Program-made: the position numbers and the translations under genes
Notes under the pieces: model-generated
What the model was told of the DNA's origin: nothing
What the model saw: the letters and a program-made list of their open reading frames with translations, nothing else
The model's database searches: none
Origin: Telopea speciosissima
Lineage: Eukaryota; Streptophyta; Magnoliopsida; Proteales; Proteaceae
Direction: 5' to 3'
Assembly: GCF_018873765.1 (NCBI RefSeq)
Contig: NC_057922.1
Coordinates: 18,055,563-18,119,562, forward strand
DNA: 64,000 nt
Shown here: piece after piece, positions 45,429 through 58,515 of the stretch
How the letters are laid out: every line of letters starts with the position of its first letter
How positions within the stretch are numbered: the stretch's first letter is position 1

Positions 45429-48400
45429 TGTAAGAACCATGGATTCCGAAAAATCCAAATTCCCCCCGACAAGGGGTTGGTTCTCGTTCGAACCGAAACG
45501 GATCTCGTCGGTGAAACCTAAACCAAGGACCCTAATCCCTCCTAAGAGGATAAACGGGTCAACAAGAAGCCGCCACCTAGAAAGGGTCTAGGACCCATAG
45601 ATTTCTCCCGCAAATGGGGAGAGACTAACTGACTCAATGGATAAGGTCGGGGTCTACCCAGATCATCGGGTAAGTGTCAGGTTACGGACTAGGAAGGTGT
45701 TAGGCACCCAGTCCGCCCGGCTCAGAGCCAATCATCCTTCTTTTGACCATTTGCTTGAATGAGTATTGCTTGCAATCCCTAAAGCTAGTTATTCTAAATC
45801 TAGGTCATCCTAAAAATAGGCACCTAAGACTAGGCATCTATGTGCAAGGGTTACCGCCTAAACCAAGTTTCTAAGTCATTCTACCCTAATGTGATCAAGA
45901 AAAACAAATTATACCAATTAAACCATACACTCAATCAAGCAAAGATATATCAAAACACAGGGCATGAATCATGGAACAAAAAGCAAGGAGCAAAGAACTT
46001 GACTGATCATATCATGAGGATTCCACAACATTCATGGGCTAGATGACGGGCTAGCCCAACTCCCGTCCTAAAGATCATACATCTATGCCCCACAGGATCC
46101 CAACGTATAGCGTCTTCACTCGGGCCACTAGATGGGCACCCTCACTCCTTCACACTCGATCTAATTCTACCCAAAATAATTTTAAAACTCATTTGGAATC
46201 CCATACCCCGATTCAAATTTGAAAGAGATGGGGGAAGTTATTTAAATCCTAAATTATGAGCTAAAAGTGCACTCGTGGGCCCAGGGAATGGGCCCAAACC
46301 TCTCCACGCACCCAAATTGGATCAAAGCCCAAAACTGAAATTCCCCAAATAGATTCGCGGTTAATACTAACAACTCAGCACGTATTAAAAACCCAAGAGA
46401 AAATAACGGGTCAGCCCAAAGTCCCAAGTCCAACAATATCCACTTAAGTTATGGGTCCGAATTCTACAATGGCCCAAACCCAGCCCAAAGGTGTTGGATG
46501 GGTAAGAGGTTGGGTCATTGCAATCCTCGGGCCCAAACCCCTTTATTCGATCCATGTCTAACTAATGGGTCAGGGCCCAAACCAAGATCTAGATTAAATG
46601 GCTCCACATCCAAATGGGTCTAGCCTATTAGTGCAGCCCATACCCAATCTCTTAGCTGAATCAGATCTAAGGTCCTACAACTTCAAAGCCCAAGCCCAAA
46701 AGATTAATTGGCTTGTCTATATTAGAGATCCAACCCGAATCCAGGCCCAGAACCCAAATTCACACGGCCCATAGACTGTTAAAAGACTAATTTCAAATCA
46801 GATTCAATTGCATGATTGAAGAATTTGATATCGAAACCTTACTCAAAACCCCAAATCAAGACAAAAATTAAATATTGGACTGATCTAATCCATTATGACC
46901 CATTCATATAAAACATCCCATTCCCAAGTGGCATGAAAACCAGAATGTAGAATATAAAAGCAGTCCAATAAATATGATTGAATCAAATAAAATCCACCAT
47001 GATCAGAATATAGAATACAAAGCAGTCCAATAAATATGATTGAATCAGCCAAAACCCGAAGATGGAATAAATAAATCAGCAAGGGATTGGGTCGAAACAG
47101 CAAGACATTCAGTTGAACACATAAAAATTAGAAGGCATATGGAGAGAGGAATTCCACCAAACAAGGCTATGGCTAGACCCAAAAAAATGAAGTATAAAGA
47201 ATAGAAAACGACCAACAGAGACATGATTCCAGCTTCAAAGTTATACACAGAGATCAGAAATGGAACTATAAGAGACACGCTATTCATCCAGAAAATTCAT
47301 AGAAAGGAAAAAAACATAGATCATGCTACTAAACAAAGAATTAGATAATTATAAAATCGATTTCAGATCTATGTATAACAAAATGAAAATCAAATAGAGT
47401 AGAGGAATCTCACCTGGGGTCTTCTTGGAGCTCCCAATGCAAACAGCAGCCGGTAATGGTCACGAACCAGTAGACCGGACGAAGGTGGATGGGGATTATT
47501 ACAAAACAGGGGAAGTAAAGTGGGGAGGGATCAATTACAGACTAAAAGAGAGCAAGACTTCTACCAAACTCCAAATCAAATTAGACTAAAAGATCTAGAA
47601 ATGAACAAAAAAGAAACGAAATCAGCCGGCCAGATCCACCGTCGGGCAACGCCTCCATCGCCGATGACATATTCTTCCTTGGCTCAGAGAAGCCCAGACT
47701 TCACCATCTCAGACTCCTTCCATTCTCTCTATTTAGCACTCTCCATTGTTCTCTCTCCCTCTTTTCTCTCGATTTTTCCTTTCTTTCTTTTCTCCCCTTT
47801 TCTTTTCAGTCCGAAAATCACTCTCCTTTTCTCTCACTGTTCCTTCTCTCTTTTCCCATTCTTTTCTTTTTGGCAATCCTCTCTCCGTTTTTCTCTCTCT
47901 CCCTTTTGAGAAATGACGGCTCCCCTCCCTATCTAGGGTTTAGGATTTTACTGTTTTACCCCATTCCCAACCTAGGTCTAGATTTTCTTTCTTCTTTTAC
48001 TTTCCCATTCTACCCCTCTCTTTTAGGTTTTAGATATCTTCTTTTAATGCTTTCCCCATTTTACCCACCCCTTTCTTTTTAATTCCCTTTAGATGCCATG
48101 TGGCATCTCTCTATGGACTTGGCACCAATGGGCTTTTCCATGGGCCAAGTCCACACATTCTCTCTCCTTTTTTCTTTTCTATTTTTACCTTTTTACCCTC
48201 CCCCTCTTAAAGTTTATTTCTTCTTCTTCTCTCCTTTTTTGTGATTTTCTATTTTGCCCCTGCTAGGCCACAACCTCAATGGACCGGGGTTTAGGTAGTC
48301 TATTTTTTATTTTATTATTTCTTGGTATCTGAGACAGAGGTCGCCGGTACTCTGTGTGTCATCATCGCCAGGGAGGGGTGACAAAACTCAGGTGTCTACA
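45429..48400. mobile_element. Solo LTR (about 2.97 kb) inside the LINE
   Basis: It starts tgtaagaacc and ends ggtgtctaca (TG...CA, with inverted TGTA/TACA tips). It is flanked by the 5-bp TSD ctagg at 45424-45428 and 48401-48405. No coding domain or primer site lies within, which fits a solo LTR left by LTR-LTR recombination. It carries the cgccacctagaaagggt ... ggaaggtgttaggcaccc block found in scraps at 13590-13795 and 29560-29745. The long LTR suggests a large gypsy-type element, but the family is not proven. It looks whole as a solo LTR and is younger than the LINE. Confidence 0.85.
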
Positions 48401-51400
48401 CTAGGGCGCAAAATGGAAAGAGGGAGATCCCAGGAGACAACAATGAGCCTGTTCCTTGGGGTGTCATTCACATCCGAGGGGGGGAGGGATCTGATCTTAG
48501 AAGAAACATTAAAGAAGATGGCCTTCCAAATCGAGTCGAAAGAGCGGGATTTGGACGTCAATCTTCTGAGGTTGCATTCCATCCAGATATGGGAGATAGT
48601 GGTGTAAAAGGCAATCTTGCCAACCGAATCACAAATCGTCTTCCCACCAAACGTCATGTCAATCCATATCCATTCCCTGCTGAGGGAGAGGGGGGTGCGC
48701 CGACCTGGCCAATAATGACGAAGAACACGAGACCAGATGGAAGAAGCAAAGGGACAGGTGAAAAACAGGTGATCTGCATCCTCAGCCCCATTCCAACAAA
48801 GATAGCAACTGGGGTGAACCTGAATGTGTCGATAGATAAGGAAGCCTTGGGTGGGAAGGCAATTTGCAAGGGCGCGCCAGGCGGTGAGACTATGGTGGGG
48901 GATGTGGCCTCTAAACCAGACAACTCTGTGCCAAGGACAGGGGGTCCCTCTATGTCTAACCAAGTCCCAAGCGGAGTGAGAGGAGAATCTGCCTGAGGGG
49001 GAGTGAAGCCAAAGGGTGGTGTCACCTTTACCATGGTGCCTAGGGGGGATGGGGGGGGAGGGAACTCCAGAGGTCAGCAAAGGGGGAGGGGAGATGGGGG
49101 AGACCAGGAGCCATTGGAGATGATAGAGGCAACAAGGGCAGATCTGTCCAGGCCGGAGGAGTAGATCTCCTTGGGGCTCACAATGGAAGAGAGGACACCG
49201 AAAGGGTGCCACTTATCAAGCCAAAGCAAGGTGGTCGAGCCATCATCGACCCTACAAGTAATGGCATCCCTGGCTAAATGCCTCACCTGGAGAATCCTGC
49301 GCCAAACCCAAGAGGAGTCAGCCCCTGGGCTAATAGACCAGATGGAGTACCTATGGAGGGGTCCTGCATAAACCCAAGATGTCCAAATGCTGGTTTTGTT
49401 GGTGAGAAGCTTCCAGATAAGCTTGATGGATCCAACAATGTTGACATCTTTAATTCTCTTGAGCCCAAGGCCTCCTTCAGATTTAGGTATACAAAGAGAG
49501 GCCCAGCTCATAGGATGAAGGAACCTAGCAGAGTCCACTCCTTTTCAAAGGAAAGCACACATAATAGATTCAGCCGCCTTGATAGTCGCCCTCGGGAGGC
49601 CAAAAACACCACTCCAATAGATGTAACAAGACTGGAGCACCGATCTAATCAGCTCGAGCCGCCCTGCATAGGATAAGAGCTTAGCTTTCCAAAGTTGAAG
49701 CCTCTTGCGAAGGAGATCCAAGATGGGGGAGCAGTGGTGGGCTAAAAGTCTAGCAGGGATGAGGGGGAGGCTAAGGTAGCGGATAAGTAAAGTGCCAATG
49801 GTGAAGCTAGAGAGGGAGGAAAGGAAGACTTTGGTGGTATAAGGAACACCGGCAAGGAAAATTTAGGACTTGTGGAGGTTTATGCGTAGCCCAGAAAGGC
49901 CTTGAAAAAAGTGAAGGGAGGACAAGATGGACTCAACGGAGAGAGGGTCAGCCTTGGAGAAGATCATGAGATCATCAACGAAGGCAAGGTGAGTTAGGTT
50001 GGTAGGCTTGCATTTAGGAATGAGGGTGATGAGGTAGAGGTTAGTTTTGGTTTGGATGCTACGGGAGAGGACTTCAAGGGAAAGGCAAAAGAGGAAAGGG
50101 GAGAAGGGACAACCTTGACGAATACCAACAGAGGAGGGGAAAAAACCAGTCGGGCTGCCATTAAGAAGCATAGGGAAGCGAGGGATGGAGATGCAGAGAT
50201 AGATCCAGTTAACAAAGATAGGGGGGAAGGACATCTTGAGGAGGACTTGGGAGATGAAGTCCCACCGGATGGAATCAAAAGCCTTATGAATGTCGAGTTT
50301 CAAAAGAGCTAATGGGGGGAGGGATTTGCGGTCAAATCCTCGGACGATTTCCTGGCAAAGGATGATGTTATCCAAGATACTTCGGCCTACTATGAAAGCG
50401 GATTGGTTGGAACTGACAAGGGAGTCGATGATAAGGTTGAGCCGGTTGGCAAGAATTTTAGCGATGAACTTGTACAGGAGATTACAGAGGGAGATGTGTC
50501 TAAAATCAGACATGGCCGAGGCTCTGAAGAACTTGGGAATGAGGAAGAGGAAGGACTGGTTGATGCCATGAATCTGATTAGGATTGAAGAAGAAGCTCTT
50601 AATGGCAGTGATAAGATCGATGCCTATGATGTCCCAACAAGTGGTGAAGAACCCCATGCTAAACCCATTAGGGCCTGGAGCTTTGCTAGCCTTATGGGAG
50701 CGAACAGCGGAGGAGATTTCCGAGTTAGAGGGGACGAAACTGAGGGAGCTGAGGAGGTGAGGGGGGATGAATTTGTTGAGGAGGTCGTCAGGAAAGGGGG
50801 GATGGGAGGAGGAAGGGGGCAACAGATACCAGTAAAGTAGTTCACAGCTTCAGCTTTGATGGTATCGACAGAGGAGAGGATTGAGCCATCAGAGGAGGTA
50901 AGAGAGAGAATGGAGTTGGAGTTGGATTGGGCTTTTAGGGAGCGGTGAAAGAAGGCGGTGTTCGAATCTCCAAGCTCAAGCTACTTGATTCGAGATTTCT
51001 ACTTAAGGAAACTTTCTTCAAGGGAAAGAGAGGAGGAAAGCTCAGAGGCGGCAAGGACTTCTTCCTCAGCAAGGGAAGGATTAAGGGAGTTAGACTGAAG
51101 ACGGAGCTGGATAGAGGAGAGGTTGTCCCGACAAGAGGAGACACTAGATGAGATGTTGCTGAAGGTGGAAGAATTCCAAGACTTGAGAGCCATCTTGACA
51201 TTTTTGAGCTTTTTAGAGAAGGCTAAAAGAGGGGAGGAGAAGGAGAAGACAGGGATACCCCAAGCGGCTTGGACAACAGGAAGGAAGTCGGGGTGGGAGG
51301 TCCACATATTAAAGAACTTGAAGGGTTTTGGCCCAAAGGATAAGAAGGGGAGGACGAAAAGAGATATGGGGGAGTGATTCGAAAGACCAAGAAGGTCAAA

Positions 51401-52060
51401 AAAAGCATTGGAGGAAGGAAGAGAGGAGAGCCAAGGATCATTAACTAGGACTCTGTCAAGCTTGCAAGCAACTCTGTCAATGCCAGAGCGCTTGTTGTGC
51501 CAGGAGAGATCATCACCTGACCACCTAAGGTCGTTTAGCCCAGAGTCATCAAGACAGGAATTGAAGGCTGTGACGGCTTGGATGTCGATAGGGGAGCCTC
51601 CTAGCTTTTCATGACTAAAGCGGACCACATTGAAATCACCACCGATACCCCAAGGAGAAGAGCCAACAGACAGGGAAATGGATCGGATATCCTCCCATAA
51701 CGGGATTCTATTAAGGGAACGGTTGAGGGCGTAAACCATGGTGAAGAAGAAGAGGTAGTTGTGGAGGTGGTCGAAAATGCTGAGGTGGACGAATTGAGAA
51801 AAGGAAAAAGAGACCATGATATGGAATTTGGAGGGATCCCAAAGAATCCAAATCCGGGCGGAAGGAGATTGGTCATAGTTGGAGAGGAAGGACCAAGAGG
51901 GAGTGAGAAAATGGGCTATCCTAAAGGAATTGGGCTCGAGCACCTTGGTTTCAAGGAGGCAACAAAGGGGGGATTTGGTGGATTTGAGACGGGCACGAAT
52001 CTTGGCTTGCTTGGCCTGGGTGTTTAGCCCGCGGACATTCCAAATAGTCCAAGGGATCAT
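48401..52060 (-). pseudogene. LINE ORF2: endonuclease, reverse transcriptase, zinc motif
   Basis: ATG at 52060 (MIPWTIWNVRGLNTQAK) opens an APE-type endonuclease: LLETKV, GGDFNVVR, SGIDRVACKLDRVLVN and LSNHSPI. After a stop near 50999 the linker reads LELGDSNTAFFHR. The RT domain follows from about 50800: KAPGPNGFSMGFF, FRHISLCNLLYK, KLDIHKAFDSI, GIRQGCPFSPFLF and the catalytic box FVDD (usually FADD or YADD). A further break at 49863 precedes the C-terminal part, with W-rich WKLL and the zinc motif CYLCWNGAEDADHLFFTCPF. Roughly four to five breaks are visible. The solo LTR sits at the very end of this ORF, just before its stop. Confidence 0.9.
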
Positions 52061-53920
52061 AAGAGAGGAGGGGGGTGGGCAGCCAACCAAGAGTGGAGGT
52101 AACTCTGGACCCCGGTGGAACACTACGGGGCCTGAGGCGGTAATCTTTCAAAGGGGGAAAACAGACCAAGTTCGAATCCGAAAGGAGGGCTGGAAGACTA
52201 GGAACCGGTTTGAAGTGGTTCGGCCAGGGGAAAAAAGAAGTTGTGTCAAAAGTTAATTGGACTTGGTAGTTTGGGTGGGGTAGGGTTGCGGGTTGATGGA
52301 TCGGGTTAGAAAGAGAAATGGCATGAGATAGTACAAAAGGGTGTGAGTGGTGGTTAAGTGGGACAAGTGTGGGAGAGAGGTATTGGGTATTAGTAAAAGG
52401 GGTTGTGGGGGTCGAGGGAGGAGGTTTGAATGATGGGGGTTGAGGCAAATTTTGGGTTTCCAGAAGTAGAAAAGGAGCTGGGCAAAGGCAAAGGGGTTTT
52501 GCAGAGGTAACGGCAGGGGGAGTCTGCAGGTCGTCGCCACTGATCAGGCAGGTCTCGAGAGGACTAGTCGAGGCTGCAACATCACTATCGTCACCAGTAT
52601 CAAGAGTCCCAAGTACCAGGAATCTGTTGTGGTCAACTTTGACTGATCCGCGAGGTAGGTGAACATCGGGGGACTCGCCATGGTCAGGAATCCCATCGAC
52701 GTCACGCAGGCTTCTCCGGTGGGGTTTCCTGTCTTTTTTTTGGCCACGTGAAGATTTCAAGGGGCCTTCAGACACTGTAGTGTTGTCTATCACCGAAGAA
52801 ATTGTCGCCTGAGCCTGAATAGCAGCGTCATCTTCCCCAACGATCATAGCAGCATCAAAATCTTCCCCTAGGGCTACAACCTCTTCCACAGTGAGCAGCG
52901 CTGCTATAGAGGAGTAGACTGTGGTCTCGGCTTCAACAAAAGGAACTGTAGGCAGAACCGTAGTGACGTCTGCAGAGACGACAACAGCCGAAAGGCACTG
53001 TTTCGAAGGGTGGCCAAAGGTTTTGCATATGGAGCAATATTGGGGTAGCCACTCATAAGACACTCTTTGATAGAAAGAATGGCCATCTTCTTCCTGGATG
53101 AGGACAGAGTCAGGGGGGATCTTCTGCAGAGATCTCCACGTAGATGCGTGCAAAGGAGAGACGATCCATTTTCTTGGTGCGCTCGTCGGAGAAGAGAGGT
53201 TTGCCGATGGTCGATCCGACGAGGCTGAGTCCAGAGGCACACCAGTAGTGAAGTGGGAGACCTGGCAGACTGACCCAGATAGGGATGGCTTTGAGGTCGA
53301 TTTTGCTGAGAGAGGAGCAATGGTCCCATTGCCGGAGGAATATCGATTTTTTGCCAACCAGCCATGGACCACCCTCCAAGGCGCGGGACATGTCGGAGTT
53401 GTCAGAGAATCTGAAGATGAAGATGCTGCTGGATAGAAGGTAAGTGTAAACCGCCCCTGCCGTGCGCCATTGCTTTTGCAGAGAAGATTTGACAACCTGG
53501 AAGGGTGGACGAGCGCCAAGAAAGTGCCCCACTAGGCAGCAGTGCCATTTGGAGATCTCATCGTCAAGCAGGCCCTTTGGACAGAAGCCCACCTTAGAGT
53601 CGCCAACAATAGTGGGAGGGACAAAGTGCAGGGAGTGTCGATCAGAGGTGGTAGAGGGGGTACCGGAGAGAAGGGAGCTCCAAGTGGAGGGAGGAGGGGA
53701 GTTAAGGGGATGCGCAGGGCTGGGGGGAGGATAAGAGGTTAAAGCAGGGTTAGAGGGTGAAGCAGGGGATGCAGCAGGGGGGAGGAAGCAGTGGTGGGTG
53801 ATTTTTCGATGGTGGGGCCAGGACAGAGGGGGGGAAAGAGGAAATTACAGGGGGGTGAAGTGCAGGGGGAGGACCATCGGCGCAGGCAGCGAACAGGGCT
53901 AAGGGGGATGACGGAGTCAT
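51951..53920 (-). pseudogene. LINE ORF1: DUF4283-type and CCHC zinc-knuckle protein
   Basis: ATG at 53920 (MTPSSPLALFAACADG) starts a Pro/Ser-rich N terminus. The core domain lies at about 53590-53110: VGHFLGARPPFQVVKSSLQ, FIFRFSDNSDMSRAL and GPWLVGKKSIFLRQW. It is typical of plant LINE ORF1/DUF4283 RNA-binding proteins. It is followed by SYEWLPQYCSICKTFGHP with a CCHC knuckle (C-x2-C-x4-H-x4-C) in another frame. Frame changes fall in C runs near 53827-53833 and 53115-53120. The tail is long and Pro-rich. It overlaps the start of ORF2 by about 110 bp. Confidence 0.85.
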
Positions 53921-54087
53921 TGCCGGAGAACCATCAGATCAACTTTCAGCACTGAACCATCAAAAACCCTTCTTCGGCTGCTGCTCTCTTGGTTCTATTG
54001 AGCTTTACTACCTACCTTGCTGGTTCTATTGATTAGCTTCTGTAAGCATGACTGGTTGACATTTTACTGCTCAGGTCAACAATAGTT

Positions 54088-54669
54088 AATCTTAAATTAA
54101 TCCAATTTATATTACAAACATGTGTTATGGTATTCCATACCATTCATTGTGGTCTTGATTGCTCATTATAACTTACATAAATATGACAGAAACTCTTGTC
54201 TACTTCATGTGGGAAGTTTGGGTAGGAAATATTGTCATACCACAAAAAAGTAAAGAAAAAGAAGAACTAAGTAGCTAGGAATCTCTAGATGGGCGTTGTC
54301 AAAAGGAATCTCACCATATGATCACTATACTCCTGAAATTGATAGCTTAGTAATAGTAATGAAAAAAAATTATGACTTGGAAATACTTTGTCAAAAAATT
54401 ATGTAACTTAGAAATACTTGTATAAAGCACACATTAATCTAGCAAATGTAGGATTTGATCAACTTAAGGGTTGAATAACTATCATAAATCCAAATTCAAT
54501 TCAAATGTTCACATAAAAAAAATTCCAAAAGTCAAATGTAAATCACTGGATACACAAAAGATTATTTTCAGGACTTCTTTATTTCATCAGCTGAAGAAAC
54601 AATGGACTACCAATTTGATAACTGCTTTATCTATGCTGGAGTTGGGATTTCGTTTTGGCACAAATTTAT
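54088..54669. other. Sequence between the LINE and the quinone reductase 3' end
   Basis: 54088-54240 should be the right flank of the split transposase relic, but no transposase residues are recognisable there. The rest is AT-rich and includes the 3' UTR of the minus-strand reductase gene. Confidence 0.4.
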
Positions 54670-57600
54670 TCAGTTGCCCTTTTTTTCCAAAGCAAATGCC
54701 TGCAATGATAAAAGAACCTCCTTTAACCTCTGCTTGGATTCAGGATCCACTAAATTGCCTTCACCATCAAACTTCTGCGGAGGTTGGAATGCATACACGA
54801 AAAACTCCGGCTTGTTTACAAAATGCAGATCAAGATAAACCCCAATTTGGCGCAAATGGTACTGTCCTCTTCCCCCACCAAAATTTCCTCCTGTGCTTAT
54901 AATGGCAGCTCGCTTACCAGCCCAAACATTTGAAGGTCTAGATGCCCAGTCAATCGCATTCTTCAGAGGAGCTATAGATTCAGAGGTAGAAAAAAGAGAA
55001 AATTAGCCGAAAAACAAACAAGCCGAAATCATAAGCCTCAGTAACTTGTTTTTCTACCTTGTTATGCGCATATATAAAATTTGCATTATTCACTGAAAAA
55101 TGAAAAGTCCATGAGCCATATTTTCAGTTTTTATGCATACTACAAGTGAAATTTCTTAGATTACTCAAAATTTGCAAGAGAAAGAACATTAAAGAGAAGC
55201 TATGTTTTCAACGAAGGAATCACTCTTGGAATCCAAATTCATAATGGAAATTCACTAAAACAGGGTTGACAATGACAATGGTTCAAGGAAAAATCACTAT
55301 ACAAACTAAACCCAAGTTAGTGGAACTGAATTTCAAGTCTGGAGAACGGAAGGACTATTTCAGGCTTCCAGCCCACCATCAAAAACAACCCACAACTTTG
55401 CTAGCTAGACCGTTAACCATAGTAAGTCCTAAAGGAGCAAGAACAGGACATTTCCATCTGATCTGATCATTCAAACCACAGAAACAAATCCACATTTCTT
55501 TTTCTGGTTCAAATTAAATTATTTGTTCCAAAATTTTAACTAGGAAAGGCCAAACTGTTAAGATATGGGCAATGCATTTGGCGACAAACTATTTAGAGTT
55601 TTCAAAGTAATGCTGATTTTTGTATGATTTATGCTCTTCTTGGCCAGAGTGCTCAATAAAGCATTTCCTTAATTAATCCAAAAAAAATAAAATTGGAAGA
55701 ACGATTTTGTAATATCATCAAGTGGTCAGTTATTATAAAGTTCTAATATGCTTGTGCCATGTCTTGTTCTCATTATAAAGTTTTCGATCAAGTGCTCCAA
55801 TCCTTTGGAGATGGTTTTGAATCTATCCTATGGAGCTGTACATGGTAGACTAAGGCACTCTGTTACAGAAACTGTCTAGACACCCCAGCTTTCACAAGCT
55901 GATCAGCAAGCTATTAGCCAATCTCTATCTCCACTTAAAACAGATGTTACAGTTGCACAGAGGAGCCTGCTTCTCCAAATCAAGTGAAGGTATCTTCACA
56001 GGCTACTAGAGTTTGAACTTAACCACTTGAAGATCAAGCCTGCATCTTGCTCAAGAATTAACAGTTTTTATGTACTCTGTCCATACTTCTTGGATTTGTG
56101 GTTTGAAATGATACACAGGTATGGACTTAACCACTTGAAGATCAAGCCTGCATCTTGCTCAAGAATTAACAGTTTTTATGTACTCTGTCCATACTTTTTG
56201 GATTTGTGGTTTGAAATGATACGCAGGTATGGAGAACAGTGTACAACTTTTGAATTTCAATGAGATATACTCTTTCTGTTTTTATAATTTTTTCTTCTTT
56301 GTTTATAAAAGGGTGAGAAAGAAGGAAACAAAAAAAGAAAAAAGAAAGAAAGAATGATTTCTACTTTATAACCAAAAATGGCAAGGCAAACCCCAAAATC
56401 AGAAATATCACACCTGGGGGAAAAAAAAAAGGTTCTGGGAGACATGATCTCTCAAACCACCAAATCTAGGGATCCTAAGCCAATGATGCCTTCCCAGAAT
56501 GTGGTCTGGATTGTTTGAAAATTTTCCTCTTGTACTCTGTGATGAGGTAAGCTAGACTGAAACAAACAAACACTAGCAAACCTAAAGAAACCAGAATTGC
56601 AGTGAACCAAAAATCTGAGAAATAGAGCAGAAATTTAATGTGAATAGAACTTGCAAACTATAAATTCAATGGGGCTGAAATTAATATATCGTAGAGGACC
56701 TACTGGTGTGAATTTGTGGTAAAAATATCAAAGAGGACTAATGATTAAATAAGAACATATATGCATGGACAGAAAATAGAAAGTAGTGGAAAACAGAAAA
56801 TAACAAGTCAGGAGAACTAACATAAGTCATGATCTACCAGCCCAATGGACACCATTGTTGGGTCCTATGGAATAGAAGGGGAAGCAAATAACATAGTCAA
56901 ATCTCAGTTCAAGCTGACAGTTAAATTCTCAGAAATTAATGACTGAAGTTCAGACCCTGTTGCTGTCAAACACTCCTATCGCAGACTTGTAACAGCACTT
57001 AAAAATAACAGAATATAAGGAGAACTTGGAAAACAATATTATTGGATTAACTAAACACAAAAGAAGTGTTGATATCACCTGATAAGAGACCACAACAGTG
57101 AGGAAAAGCTGCTGGACCGTGGTGAAAGAAAGCGGAAAAGAATGGAAGGAGGGGATATGTTTTTATAAATAAATTTCAACTCATTTTTCCCCCTATATGT
57201 TTCTACAATCTCACTTTTACTCCATTATATTGTATATTTTGACCTTTCCTGGAATAAAAACAAATTCAAATTCCAAACAAAGGATTAAACAAAGAACAAC
57301 TCAGCCTTATCCCAACTAAATGGGGTCGGCTACATGGATCCTAGCAAAGACAAAATAATAAAAGGAAAAGGAAAAGGAACACAACAACAGCAACTACAAT
57401 TCAGTCATAAACAACTAATAGGGATTGGCTACACGGATCCTAACCCTCCAATCAGCTCCATTCACGTCGTATTAGAAACAAAGCATGATCTATGCATGTC
57501 TTACATCACCACTTCTCCTATAGTCATTTTAGGCCTGCCCCTGCATCACTGAATCAAGTCACTCTTCCAAACTGAAGCATCCGAAGGCAATCCGCATAAA

Positions 57601-58515
57601 GTCATCGTGATTAAAATGAGAAAAGGTAATTAGGGATAGCTCATAAAGCTGTCCAGATACCCAGCATCCTATGGTATTCAAACCTATATCCTCACTTCTC
57701 TTCCACCTTAAGACTAACCGATTACCTTCTCTGTTTAGGATGTCCAAGATGTTTTCCCTAGTTTATATACAAAGTGGAACGGAGAAGAAGTTGCATAAGG
57801 GATCTTTAAGAACCTAAAACATTCTCCAGGTTCCATGATTTGTTTTTCTGGTCTTTTCCATCGCCCGAAATAAATCCAAAGTCTTTCACCAAGGAATACC
57901 AAGCACTACACATTTCCCTTAATTATTTACATAGAAAATTAGAGTTGTTAATCTTCCACATTTGCTCTTATTGTAAGGAATATATATTATAAATGATGCT
58001 ATGCAGATTCCACCAAAACAAAACAAGTATTCAGATTCAGCAGAATTAAACAACTCAAAAGATTCATTTATTAGACTGAATCGGAAGAAATGAAAAAGAA
58101 GAAAGAACAAAGAAATTTAAAGACGAAAAAGGAATTACGGGAGACAGAGTAGTTGTACTCAGGCGAAGCAAAGAGAAAGCAATCGGCAGCAAGGATTTTC
58201 TGACGGAAAGCCTCGACTTCCGGAGGGAAAGTGCCGTTGACCTCGAGATCAGTGTTGATGAAAGGGAGTGGTGAGATGTCGACGTACTCGATCTTCATTC
58301 CCTTTACGGACTCCTGGGAAATCTGGATTGCTACAACCATTTGACAAAAAAAAAACACTGGTTGAGTGGTCTTAAAAATCTAAATCTACAGAAAATAATA
58401 GATAGAAAGAAGCAGAAGCAGCAGCAGTACCAGAACGGACGAGGCCACGATGGTAGGAAGTTTTGCGGAGGGAGCCGCAAAGAGCAACGACATTGATGTC
58501 TGGTACAGCTAAAGA

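Larger units (their letters stand above)
45339..54072 (-). mobile_element. L1-type LINE with exact 15-bp TSD, interrupted by a solo LTR
   Basis: An exact duplication, aggtcaacaatagtt, lies at 45324-45338 and 54073-54087, which fixes both ends. The element is on the minus strand: 5' end at 54072, poly(A) as the T run at 45339-45347. Removing the 2972-bp LTR and its 5-bp duplication leaves about 5.76 kb, a full-length size for plant L1. It has ORF1 with a CCHC knuckle and ORF2 with endonuclease, RT and a C-terminal zinc motif. Both ORFs have a few frame breaks, so it is not active. It entered the PIF/Harbinger relic. Confidence 0.93.

Noticed and set aside
45429-48400. Protein-coding potential within the LTR
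   Set aside because: Only short frames without domains; best explained as a non-coding solo LTR.
48589-53742. Several plus-strand frames of 66-145 codons
   Set aside because: They are antisense shadows of the LINE ORF1 and ORF2 coding strands.
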